Positions 1 to 7,638 of a stretch of 36,824 nucleotides of DNA are shown piece by piece. The translations under genes and the position numbers were made by a program. Each line of letters opens with the position of its first letter. Position 1 is the first letter of the stretch. The stretch comes from Bacillota bacterium (GTDB lineage: Bacteria; Bacillota; Clostridia; Lachnospirales; Lachnospiraceae): NCBI GenBank assembly GCA_023409835.1, contig JAEYQV010000003.1:1-36824 (forward strand), read 5' to 3'. The notes beneath the pieces are model-generated. The model saw nothing but the letters and a program-made list of their open reading frames with translations, did no database searches and was not told the origin of the DNA.

Positions 1-275
1 ATCTTACAGGCCTTCGTCTGTACCTTGATGCTATTCCCGTTATATTCTATAATCCCTTTATAATTTTCCAGGCTTATCTCATTTCGTCCGATTGCTGTGA
101 TAATCGGAGCTCCGGCCAGGATATCAGCCGGGAGATTTAGGACATTTGATACCTCCTCCAGAAAGGATAGCTTTGGCTCAAGTTTCTTCTTTTTCTTAGT
201 ATCGATTCCCTGATACAGCGTATTTTTCGCATCCTTCTTGAATTTCTCGTGGGAAGATTTCAGGTTCTTACGCAT
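1..275 (-). CDS. yqfC: YqfC/YabP-family sporulation protein, 3' end cut by window edge
   Basis: About 91 codons of a small basic protein run off the left edge of the window. The start is an ATG at 273-275 preceded by a good ribosome site (AAGGGGG, about 5 nt spacing). The visible part has a lysine-rich N-terminus (about residues 1-35), then a segment with the pattern LNLPADILAGAPIITAIG followed by a strand-rich stretch ending in KGIIEY and IKVQTK. That matches the YqfC/YabP family, small proteins made in the mother cell during sporulation. In Bacillus, yqfC lies downstream of the rpsU region and just before yqfD and phoH, and the position here agrees. The exact biochemical role of the family is not established. 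The family call is from memory of conserved sequence and context; the C-terminus is not visible. Confidence 0.72.
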   Translation of the reverse strand, partial: MRKNLKSSHEKFKKDAKNTLYQGIDTKKKKKLEPKLSFLEEVSNVLNLPADILAGAPIITAIGRNEISLENYKGIIEYNGNSIKVQTKACK

Positions 276-406
276 AGCTGCCCCCTTAAATCCTTTGCAG
301 ATACTGTTAATAATATATGAAAATATTCAAATATGTAGACTAATAAGGAGGAAACTTTGACGAGAAGAAAACGAATGACTTGGTCTGTCACAGACTTCAT
401 ATACCG

Positions 407-555
407 AAAAGGGAGTATGAATGTCCCTTGATGCACTGTATGGAAGACTTGTCGCATGACTCGTGTGACAATAGTGAACACTCATGTTCGATATCGGCAT
501 ACAAGACAAAGACATGTTTTCCTTCAGTGTGTGGGGGATGTTCATACTCCCTTTT
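407..555. repeat. Long imperfect inverted repeat between yqfC and the transporter gene
   Basis: A perfect 15-bp inverted repeat (407-421 against 541-555, AAAAGGGAGTATGAA and its complement) continues inward to 430/532 if G-U pairs are allowed, giving 24 consecutive pairs in a plus-strand RNA. Five of those pairs (422-540, 423-539, 428-534, 429-533, 430-532) are G-U on the plus strand and would be A-C mismatches on the minus strand. Further in, matches at CACTG and GGAA prolong the arms to about 450/510. The apical part holds a small hairpin (GAACA-CTCA-TGTTC, 476-489). The plus-strand arm ends in TTTTT (552-556). The rest of the 276-597 spacer shows no convincing gene. It could be a terminator-like structure, a structured RNA or a miniature mobile element. 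Confidence 0.6.
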
Positions 556-597
556 TAGAGTTAACGGACTCGAACAGCACCGTCTATTTATACAAGT

Positions 598-2577
598 TTA
601 TACTACTTTCTTATTTTCCCTATATAACATCAATACTATCATAGCCAACAAGGAAGCGATGGCTACCGTGGAATATACCTGCTGGAAACCATGATTTAAT
701 GTGTTCTGAAACTCTTGTTCAATATCAGCTCGTTCATTTTCGATTTTTGCAATATAATCTGTTTTTGCGGTTTCAAAGGCCCCCGGAAGAGCTTCTTTTA
801 AAGTAGTCATTTTATCAACCGTACCTGTCATTTGTGTCACTGCAGCATTCATCCCGTCAATTTTGCCCTGCATTGCCGGGGTAGGCGGCATTGCTGCGAT
901 TGCCTCAGACAGTTGTGCTACAGAATCATTGATACCGTTTATTCCCGAATCAATTCCGCCGGTTATCTTCGTAAGTATGGAAGGCGTCATTTGAGAGAAC
1001 ATATACTCAGCCATTGCCTCTGTGCTATCCGTAATGGTTGTAACATCGGAGGACTGCAATTTTTCTAAAATCTCCGCCGGCAGTTTAAAATTACCGCTAT
1101 TACTGCTCATATCAAATTTCATCGTTTCCATTGAGGTTAAATCCGGGATATCGATATCCTTCAGCTTATCCGCCATGGAAGGATTTGCTTTCAACTGGTT
1201 GAACTCCTCCGTCAATTCCTGAGCATAAGGCAGCGGCGGAACAGATATCTCATTCGGAAGAAGCATCATAACATTGCCTTGCACCGACATACCCGCATGT
1301 GAAATAAAACCGATCATGATAGCCGGTGCAATCGCAGTTCCGATCGAACGAATCAGGGAAACTGTTGCAAGAGCCGAGTTGGATTCCTCCACTTTGGTAT
1401 TATCAAGCATCATATAATTGATCGGTGTTCCCATCGTGAAGCCAATCCCTATACCAAGCAGAACTAAACAGATTACTACAGCAAATAAGCTCGGATGGGA
1501 GGCAGCATAAAATATAAGAAATACCGAGCCGGCGATTGAAGCAATAAAACCGGTACCAAGTACAACCTTCGCTCCGAATTTATCAATCAGCTTACCTGAA
1601 AACGGAGCTCCTAGGCCTGCAAATACGCCCAATATGATAACGAAATACCCGCCGTCTCCGGATGCTATTTTCAATGAATTCTCCGCAAACTGAGGTACGA
1701 AGATCATACCCATAATAATGATTCCGGTGATAAAGGAGATAAATAGAGTAATGATAATCTTAGGATTCGTGAAATATGAAATATTAATCACCGGATCCTC
1801 TGCCTTTTTCTCTATTAATATAAATACCGGAAGTAAAACAATAAAGATAATTAGGAACGGATAAACCGAGGTACTCTTAAAGGTATTAACAAAATCAAAG
1901 TAATCAATATTCTTTAGTCCATACAGAATCGAAAGCACCATTAAGGTTAAGGTTGTGATGCCAAAGAGATCTATCTTCTTAACATCCGTTGCCTTTGTAT
2001 TAGGCAGTGTTAAAAAGCCGGCAATCAGGATAAATATTGTGATCGGTACATTGATATAAAATATAAATTGCCAGTTATGCTGTCCGAAAATATCAATGAT
2101 TGCACTTCCTGCCGATGCACCAAAGATGTTAGCGAGTCCATAAACACCACCTACCAAACCAAGTGCAAGCCCTCTCTTCTCTTTCGGAAACGTCGTACCG
2201 AATTCAGCAGTAGCAATCGGAAGAATTCCGCCACCACCAATGGCCTGAACAACTCTTGCAATAAGTAATACGGTAAAGCTTCCGAAGTTCTGAGACAAAC
2301 CGCAAAACAAAGAACCAATACCAAACAGAAAGATACTGATTAAGTAAATGTACTTTCTTCCATACTTATCCGCCATTTTACCCATAATAGGAATGCTCGC
2401 TGCATATGCAAGGGTATAGATCGTAATCATCCATATTCCTGTATTCGCATTTACCATCAAATCATTTTGTATAATTGTTCTTGCAGGTGTTACGATACCG
2501 GTATCTATGGCACCCATAAAGATACCTAACAAATATACTGCCATAATTAATCCAAAATTCATTTTTTTGTCCTTCAT
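598..2577 (-). CDS. DHA2-family (EmrB/QacA-type) MFS efflux transporter with large loop insert
   Basis: A 659-residue membrane protein of the 14-helix drug:H+ antiporter type. An acidic residue lies in helix 1 (D25), major-facilitator motif A is GKMADKYGRK (66-75), and the glycine-rich helix 4-5 region (about 107-155) fits DHA2 carriers. It should export small molecules, probably toxic or antibiotic compounds, using the proton gradient. Helices are visible to about residue 427 and the last helix at about 636-652. Between them lies an unusual ~205-residue hydrophilic, methionine- and alanine-rich segment predicted to be outside the membrane. The ATG at 2575-2577 lies 4 nt after the marR stop, with AAGGAGG inside the end of marR about 14 nt away. 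The ATG at 2560-2562 (MNFGL) has AAGGA at 7 nt and may be the true start. Probably co-transcribed with and controlled by marR. The substrate cannot be told. Confidence 0.85.
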   Translation of the reverse strand: MKDKKMNFGLIMAVYLLGIFMGAIDTGIVTPARTIIQNDLMVNANTGIWMITIYTLAYAASIPIMGKMADKYGRKYIYLISIFLFGIGSLFCGLSQNFGSFTVLLIARVVQAIGGGGILPIATAEFGTTFPKEKRGLALGLVGGVYGLANIFGASAGSAIIDIFGQHNWQFIFYINVPITIFILIAGFLTLPNTKATDVKKIDLFGITTLTLMVLSILYGLKNIDYFDFVNTFKSTSVYPFLIIFIVLLPVFILIEKKAEDPVINISYFTNPKIIITLFISFITGIIIMGMIFVPQFAENSLKIASGDGGYFVIILGVFAGLGAPFSGKLIDKFGAKVVLGTGFIASIAGSVFLIFYAASHPSLFAVVICLVLLGIGIGFTMGTPINYMMLDNTKVEESNSALATVSLIRSIGTAIAPAIMIGFISHAGMSVQGNVMMLLPNEISVPPLPYAQELTEEFNQLKANPSMADKLKDIDIPDLTSMETMKFDMSSNSGNFKLPAEILEKLQSSDVTTITDSTEAMAEYMFSQMTPSILTKITGGIDSGINGINDSVAQLSEAIAAMPPTPAMQGKIDGMNAAVTQMTGTVDKMTTLKEALPGAFETAKTDYIAKIENERADIEQEFQNTLNHGFQQVYSTVAIASLLAMIVLMLYRENKKVV

Positions 2578-2580
2578 TTT

Positions 2581-3012
2581 TTACATTAAATCCTCCTTAA
2601 TTAACTCCATATTATTTGCAATATTTAATGCCATCTTTTCTGTGAGTCTTTTCATGCACTCAACTTCTTCCGGGCTAAAACCATCGTAGATAATTTCATT
2701 CCACTCCTTTAAAATGGATCCCATATGCTTAATCATATCGGAGCCTTTTTGTGATAGTGAAATAAGATTCTCTCTTTTGTTATTCGGATTCCGCGCTCTC
2801 ACTATAATACCCTTATGTTCCAGCTTATTTAATATTTTGGCTACCATGCATTTGTCAACCATGTATCTTTTTGAAATAGTATCCTGATTAACATTCTTAT
2901 GTATAGAAAGAAACATTATGATAACCTGCTCTCCAAAAGTCAAATCAAATTCTTTCAACTTCTTCTCAGCGAAATTACGGCAATTGCGCACAATAATTGA
3001 CATATTCTCCAT
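2581..3012 (-). CDS. MarR-family transcriptional regulator
   Basis: A 143-residue winged-helix regulator. The helix-turn-helix covers about residues 40-80 (NVNQDTISKRYMVDKCMVAKILNKLE) and the wing follows (RNPNNKRENLISLSQKG), the classic MarR layout with dimerising helices at both ends. MarR proteins usually repress their own operon and release DNA when they bind an aromatic ligand. I chose the ATG at 3010-3012 because AAGGAGG stands 8 nt upstream; a longer frame to 3057 has no ribosome site. It ends 3 bases before the transporter start, so the two genes form an operon, and the inferred role is ligand-dependent control of the pump. Confidence 0.85.
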   Translation of the reverse strand: MENMSIIVRNCRNFAEKKLKEFDLTFGEQVIIMFLSIHKNVNQDTISKRYMVDKCMVAKILNKLEHKGIIVRARNPNNKRENLISLSQKGSDMIKHMGSILKEWNEIIYDGFSPEEVECMKRLTEKMALNIANNMELIKEDLM

Positions 3013-3037
3013 AGCTGTTTCCTCCTTTGAGATCAAA

Positions 3038-3067
3038 ATAACAGTTGCCTTATACAACAGTTGTCAA
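3038..3067 (-). promoter_or_regulatory. Likely promoter of marR-transporter operon with overlapping operator
   Basis: On the minus strand there is a perfect -35 TTGACA (3062-3067), an 18-bp spacer and a weaker -10 TGTTAT (3038-3043). The spacer holds CAACTGTTG, a near-perfect 9-bp palindrome at 3053-3061, and the same CAACTGTT word recurs at 3042-3049 overlapping the -10. A repressor bound there would block polymerase, so this is a plausible autoregulatory MarR site. Operator identity is inferred. Confidence 0.5.
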
Positions 3068-3173
3068 ACACCACAGTTATTACAAGAAACAATCATAGTA
3101 CTCTAACTAATATAATTCAATCATGAAAATAACGAAAAATCACCTCAATACATCATAATATTTCGTCAAAATA

Positions 3174-3207
3174 ATAAAAAACTTCCAAGGATTACTCCCT
3201 GGAAGTT
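3174..3207 (-). terminator. Intrinsic terminator of rpsU
   Basis: On the minus strand, a stem AACTTCCA-GG / CC-T-TGGAAGTT with a 7-nt loop (3180-3207) is followed by a T-rich run (3171-3180). It begins 12 bp past the rpsU stop codon. Confidence 0.85.
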
Positions 3208-3218
3208 CTTATCATGGA

Positions 3219-3392
3219 TTAATATTTGCGTTTTCTTGCCGCTTCAGACTTCTTCTTACGTCTTACGCTTGGCTTCTCATAATGCTCCCTTTTGCGGATC
3301 TCCTGTTGGATACCGGCTTTCGCGCAGTTTCTTTTGAATCTGCGGAGAGCACTATCTAAAGTTTCATTGTCTTTAACAATTACATTTGACAT
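3219..3392 (-). CDS. rpsU: 30S ribosomal protein S21
   Basis: A 57-residue, very basic protein matching bacterial S21. It opens MSNVIVKDNETLDSALRRFK, has the conserved KREHYEKPS segment in the middle, and ends in a lysine/arginine tail (RRKKKSEAARKRKY). S21 binds the small subunit near the 3' end of 16S rRNA and helps initiation. The ATG at 3390-3392 is the family start; the frame extends upstream to 3566 but that part is not S21-like. AGGTG at about 7 nt and a stronger GGAGGGAGG further up precede it. It has its own strong promoter and a terminator, so it forms a single-gene unit between alaS and the marR operon. Its place downstream of the rsmE region matches the usual Firmicute order. Confidence 0.97.
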   Translation of the reverse strand: MSNVIVKDNETLDSALRRFKRNCAKAGIQQEIRKREHYEKPSVRRKKKSEAARKRKY

Positions 3393-3471
3393 AGTCTCAC
3401 ACCTAACCTCCCTCCAGTTGTGTATTGTGCGTATACAACTGTTTGGGTATTTTTTGAATAGCACTAAAAAG

Positions 3472-3499
3472 ATTATAACATATTTTTCATTTTCGTCAA
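3472..3499 (-). promoter_or_regulatory. Sigma-A type promoter of rpsU
   Basis: On the minus strand, TTGACG (3494-3499), a 16-bp AT-rich spacer and a perfect -10 TATAAT (3472-3477). The predicted start is near 3465, giving a leader of about 70 nt before rpsU. Confidence 0.75.
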
Positions 3500-3649
3500 C
3501 AGTTTTTATATAGATAAAGCATTGTAATATTTGTTCTTTCTTAACCATATAGCTACAATCGGTCATAACCCATGATTTTGCCTGACGTTAGAATAGTTCC
3601 AGCTTCATCGGCGGTTAAGCAGACAGCTGTATCTAATAGAGGAAATCTG

Positions 3650-6292
3650 TTATTTAATCTGTGAGCTTAAAGCGTCGCTTGCTTTAGCGATAGCCGCATC
3701 AATTCCGGCTGCTGATTTACCTCCGGCTTGAGCCATATTCGGTCTTCCACCGCCGCCACCGCCAACGAGTGAAGCCAGCTCCTTGATCAGGTTGCCAGCA
3801 TGAGCACCCTTTGCCATTGCACCATCACTTACCATTGCAAGCAGACTTACCTTATCCGGTGCCGTAGAGGAGGCTAAAACGATAACACCCTCTCCAAGCT
3901 TGTCCTTCAGCTGATCTCCCAGGTTACGGAGTCCGTTCATATCCAGCTCGGGAACCTTGGCTGAGAGTAATTTCACACCCTTAACCTCAGTCACCTGATT
4001 CATAACATCACCGAGGGAGCTGTTGGCCAGCTTACTCTTCAATTTTTCGTTTTCTGAACGAAGGGCTTTGATCTCCTCAAGATATCCTTCGATCTTGGCT
4101 GTAAGCTGCGCGGGCTCCGTCTTAGCAGCCTTTGACGCTGAATGAAGCTCAGTCTCCAGCTCCTGATAGTACTTAAGAACACCGTTTCCTGTCAGTGCCT
4201 CAATTCTTCTTACACCGGCTGCGATTCCTGTCTCTGACAGAATCTTAAATACGGTAATTACTCCGGTATTGCTTACATGAGTTCCGCCGCAAAGCTCCTT
4301 GCTGTAATCTCCCATGGTAACCACGCGAACATTCTCGGTATACTTTTCGCCGAAGAGCGCCATTGCGCCTTCCTTCTTTGCATCCTCCAGGTTCATTACC
4401 CTGGTGTTGACCGGAAGGTTATGAATAATCTGTTCATTCACCAAAGCCTCCACACGGTTCAGCTCATCCGGTGTCAGTGCGGAGAAATGGGTGAAGTCAA
4501 AACGAAGTCTATCCTCGGTAACTAAGGAACCAGCCTGTTCTACATGGGTACCGAGAACAGTACGAAGTGCCTTCTGCAGCAGATGTGTTGCACTGTGGTT
4601 CTTGGCAGTGGAGGCTCTCTGTGCGGTATTAACCTCTAAGGTAACTGAATCCTTCACCGTAAATATTCCCTTGGTTACGGTTCCAACATGTCCAATTTTG
4701 CCACCCTGCAGCTTAATCGTATCCTCTACCAAAAATTCTGCGGTAGCGGTTCTGATTATACCGGTATCGGCAGCCTGTCCGCCGCTGGTTGCATAGAACG
4801 GTGTCTCATTCACAAGAATGGTACCCTTCTGACCGGCAATCAACTCCTTCGTCAGCTCCGTCTCAGTGGTAAGGACCGTAATCTCAGAGGTATGACTAAG
4901 CTTCTCATAGCCGACAAATACAGAGGTGATAGCAGGATCAATCTGCTGGTATACGGTTTCCTCCGCACCCATGTAATTGGTGGTACCTCTGGCACTTCTG
5001 GCTGTAACCCTCTGTACCTCCATGGCAGCCTTAAAGCCCTTCTCATCAACCTCATAGCCCTTCTCTTCCAGAATCTCCTTTGTTAAGTCCAGAGGGAAGC
5101 CGTAGGTATCATAGAGCTTGAATACGTCCTCTCCGGACAGAACCTTCGAATTGTTCTTATCCAGCTCCTTCTCCATCTCGGAAAGGATGTTCAGTCCCTG
5201 ATCAATTGTCTTATTAAATTTATCTTCTTCTATCGTTAACAGCTTTAGGATATATTCCTTCTTCTCCTCCAGCTCAGGATAGCCATCCTTGCACTCTGCA
5301 ATAACTATTTTACTGAGCTCAGCCAGGAAGCTTCCCTCGATTCCGAGTAATCTTCCGTGTCTGGCCGCACGACGCAGCAATCTGCGGAATACATAGCCTC
5401 TTCCTTCATTGGACGGAATGATACCGTCGGAAGCCATGAAGGTGACCGAACGGATATGATCGGTAATCAGACGTATGGAGACATCCTTCTTCGGATCCTT
5501 CTGATAGGTAACCTTGGCAAGACTGCATACTTTATCCCGAACCGCACGGAAGGTATCGATATCAAAGATGGAGCTGACATCCTGCACAACGGTAGCCAAT
5601 CTCTCCAGACCCATACCGGTATCGATGTTCTTATTCTCCAGCTCCGTATAATTTCCATGACCGTCTCCGTTGAACTGTGTAAATACATTATTCCATACCT
5701 CGATAAAGCGGTCGCAGTCGCAGCCCACTGCACAGTCGGGCTTGCCGCAGCCATACTTCTCACCGCGGTCATAGTAAATCTCTGAGCAGGGTCCGCAGGG
5801 GCCTGCGCCATGCTCCCAGAAATTATCTGCCTTGCCCAAGCGGGTGATCCGTTCTGCAGGGATTCCGATCTCCTTGTTCCAGATCTCGAAGGCTTCGTCG
5901 TCCTCCAGATATACGGATGGATAGAGACGATTCTTATCAAGACCGACAACCTTGGTCAGGAACTCCCAGGACCATGCAATCGCTTCCTGCTTGAAATAAT
6001 CTCCAAAGGAGAAATTACCGAGCATCTCAAAGAAGGTCGCGTGTCTTGCTGTCCTTCCGACATTCTCGATATCACCGGTACGAATACACTTCTGACAGGT
6101 AGCTACTCTCTTTCTCGGAGGAAGCTCCTGTCCTGTAAAATATGGCTTCAAGGGGGCCATACCCGAATTAATTAATAATAAGCTGTTATCATTATGGGGT
6201 ATTAATGGAAAACTGTTTAATACCAGATGCCCCTTGCTCTCAAAAAAATCCAGGAACATCCTTCTTAGTTCGTTAACACCGTACGTTTGCAC
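3650..6292 (-). CDS. alaS: Alanyl-tRNA synthetase
   Basis: An 880-residue, full-length AlaRS, which charges tRNA-Ala in the cytoplasm and hydrolyses mischarged Ser- or Gly-tRNA. The catalytic class II domain fills about residues 1-240 (motif 2 region GRTARHATFFEMLGNFSFGD at 79-98, GPCGPCSEIYYDRG at 164-177, and DTGMGLERL motif 3 at 224-232). The anticodon-stem recognition helices follow. The editing domain has the HxxxH pair H566/H570 and C668-GG-TH672, its metal-binding residues. The glycine-rich C-Ala domain (GGGGGGRPNMAQAGG) ends the protein. The start codon is GTG at 6290-6292, chosen because AGGAGG lies 8 nt upstream and the conserved N-terminus begins there. It follows hisIE by only 34 bp with no promoter or terminator visible between, so it probably shares the histidine-operon transcript. 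Confidence 0.97.
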   Translation of the reverse strand: MQTYGVNELRRMFLDFFESKGHLVLNSFPLIPHNDNSLLLINSGMAPLKPYFTGQELPPRKRVATCQKCIRTGDIENVGRTARHATFFEMLGNFSFGDYFKQEAIAWSWEFLTKVVGLDKNRLYPSVYLEDDEAFEIWNKEIGIPAERITRLGKADNFWEHGAGPCGPCSEIYYDRGEKYGCGKPDCAVGCDCDRFIEVWNNVFTQFNGDGHGNYTELENKNIDTGMGLERLATVVQDVSSIFDIDTFRAVRDKVCSLAKVTYQKDPKKDVSIRLITDHIRSVTFMASDGIIPSNEGRGYVFRRLLRRAARHGRLLGIEGSFLAELSKIVIAECKDGYPELEEKKEYILKLLTIEEDKFNKTIDQGLNILSEMEKELDKNNSKVLSGEDVFKLYDTYGFPLDLTKEILEEKGYEVDEKGFKAAMEVQRVTARSARGTTNYMGAEETVYQQIDPAITSVFVGYEKLSHTSEITVLTTETELTKELIAGQKGTILVNETPFYATSGGQAADTGIIRTATAEFLVEDTIKLQGGKIGHVGTVTKGIFTVKDSVTLEVNTAQRASTAKNHSATHLLQKALRTVLGTHVEQAGSLVTEDRLRFDFTHFSALTPDELNRVEALVNEQIIHNLPVNTRVMNLEDAKKEGAMALFGEKYTENVRVVTMGDYSKELCGGTHVSNTGVITVFKILSETGIAAGVRRIEALTGNGVLKYYQELETELHSASKAAKTEPAQLTAKIEGYLEEIKALRSENEKLKSKLANSSLGDVMNQVTEVKGVKLLSAKVPELDMNGLRNLGDQLKDKLGEGVIVLASSTAPDKVSLLAMVSDGAMAKGAHAGNLIKELASLVGGGGGGRPNMAQAGGKSAAGIDAAIAKASDALSSQIK

Positions 6293-6326
6293 TTTTTTTG
6301 CCTCCTATATATGAATACTTTCTAAA

Positions 6327-7595
6327 TTATTTCCTGTTTGCCAGTTCTGTCGTAATATCCTTCCAGTCCAGACCACATTCCGCCATCAGTACCATCAGAT
6401 GATAAAGATAATCCGCTATCTCATACCGCAGCTCCTCAGAGCCGGGATTCTTTGCGGCAATGATGATCTCTGCAGATTCTTCCCCGCATTTTTTAAGAAT
6501 CTTATCGATCCCCTTGTCAAACAGATAATTGGTATACGAGCCTTCCTTCGGATTCCTTCTGCGGTCAAGAATTACACTGAATACCTCCTCAAAGACATGG
6601 AAGGGATCCGAATTCTTATAATCCTTCTCCACCAGGTTCGTGTAGAAGCAGCTCTGGCTGCCGGTATGGCAGGCAGGACCGATCTGCCTTACCTTCGCAA
6701 GCAATGTATCCTTATCGCAGTCTAAGTTCAGCTCTTTAACATATTGGTAATGACCGGAGGTTTCACCCTTTAACCATAAGGCTTTACGGCTCCGGGAATA
6801 ATAGGTCATCCGTCCGCCGGCAATAGTCTTATTATAAGCCTCCTCATTCATATAAGCAAGCATTAATACCTCGCCGGTCTTATAATCCTGCGTTATGACG
6901 GGGATTAACCCTGCTGTATCTGTTTTAAATGCGGAGAAGGGCAGCCTGCTCTCATAGGTATTGACTTCAACACCCTCCTGCTTCAAGGCATGCTTTGCCT
7001 TCAGGATATCCTTATGTTCAAAAAAGTTAGTGGCTACACCAATTACATTCTGAAGGTTAATCAGACCGGTAATATCATTTCGTACCAAGCTATCCCGTAT
7101 AATAATCGGTAGCGGTGAGTCTGCAATCTTAGCAGTGGTTGCTGCCGATAGAGTAACATGCTTTAACAGTATTTTACCGATCCCCTGCGCTCTTAAGTTC
7201 TCAAATAGGTCCTCCGAATCTAAATCCATACATTCCGTCATATTAAGCTCTACCAATAGCTTGTCAGAGCCGAAACGCTCGGAGGCTTCCGACAATAGCT
7301 GAATTCTATCCAATATGGCGTACTTAATCAAAACTGCTTCTGCTCCGGTATATAGGGCCTTCTTGACATCCTCCAAGCGGTTCACGTAACAACCGACCGT
7401 AACAGGGATATCGATGGCCTTCGTCAGCTCCTTGGCAAGGCTGAAGAATTCCTCCCTGGATTTCTCATCCTTAGAGTAGTTGTAAACCAGGAGCTCATCC
7501 GCTCCCCCGCAGGAATAAGCTTTCGCCAGCTGCAGGACATTTCCCGGAACCTCATTTTCCGCGTTAATGTAAGGTATTATTTTCTTAAACGACAT
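6327..7595 (-). CDS. hisIE: HisIE: phosphoribosyl-AMP cyclohydrolase / phosphoribosyl-ATP pyrophosphatase with N-terminal degenerate HisF-like domain
   Basis: A 422-residue three-part protein. Residues about 1-212 resemble HisF/HisA barrels in layout (KIIPYIN at the first strand, GADELLVYN, IPVTVGC, ERFGSDKLLVEL, KQEGVEVN at the end), but catalytic and phosphate-binding residues are lost. Residues about 213-325 are HisI, with the metal cysteines in LDCDKD and GPACHTGSQSCF (C293, C309, C316). Residues about 333-420 are HisE (KKCGEESAEIIIAAKN, EIADYLYHLMVLM). HisE removes pyrophosphate from phosphoribosyl-ATP, and HisI opens the purine ring of phosphoribosyl-AMP. I chose the ATG at 7593-7595, 9 nt after GGAGG; a TTG two codons upstream is only 3 nt from it. 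Ordinary HisIE is about 200 residues, so the N-terminal domain doubles the size. It lies between hisA and alaS. Confidence 0.93.
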   Translation of the reverse strand: MSFKKIIPYINAENEVPGNVLQLAKAYSCGGADELLVYNYSKDEKSREEFFSLAKELTKAIDIPVTVGCYVNRLEDVKKALYTGAEAVLIKYAILDRIQLLSEASERFGSDKLLVELNMTECMDLDSEDLFENLRAQGIGKILLKHVTLSAATTAKIADSPLPIIIRDSLVRNDITGLINLQNVIGVATNFFEHKDILKAKHALKQEGVEVNTYESRLPFSAFKTDTAGLIPVITQDYKTGEVLMLAYMNEEAYNKTIAGGRMTYYSRSRKALWLKGETSGHYQYVKELNLDCDKDTLLAKVRQIGPACHTGSQSCFYTNLVEKDYKNSDPFHVFEEVFSVILDRRRNPKEGSYTNYLFDKGIDKILKKCGEESAEIIIAAKNPGSEELRYEIADYLYHLMVLMAECGLDWKDITTELANRK

Positions 7596-7638
7596 TTCCA
7601 ATTACCTCCGTGCTGCATGACAGCCTAAGATGAGCTTA

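Noticed and set aside
380..694. Plus-strand 104-residue open frame rich in cysteine and histidine, overlapping the foldback and the transporter gene
   Set aside because: No ribosome site at its start, composition unlike a folded protein, and its 3' third is the reverse of a clear membrane-protein gene.
6956..7595. Functional HisF encoded as the N-terminal part of HisIE
   Set aside because: Both catalytic aspartates and the glycine phosphate loop are missing, so it cannot be assumed to do the HisF reaction.
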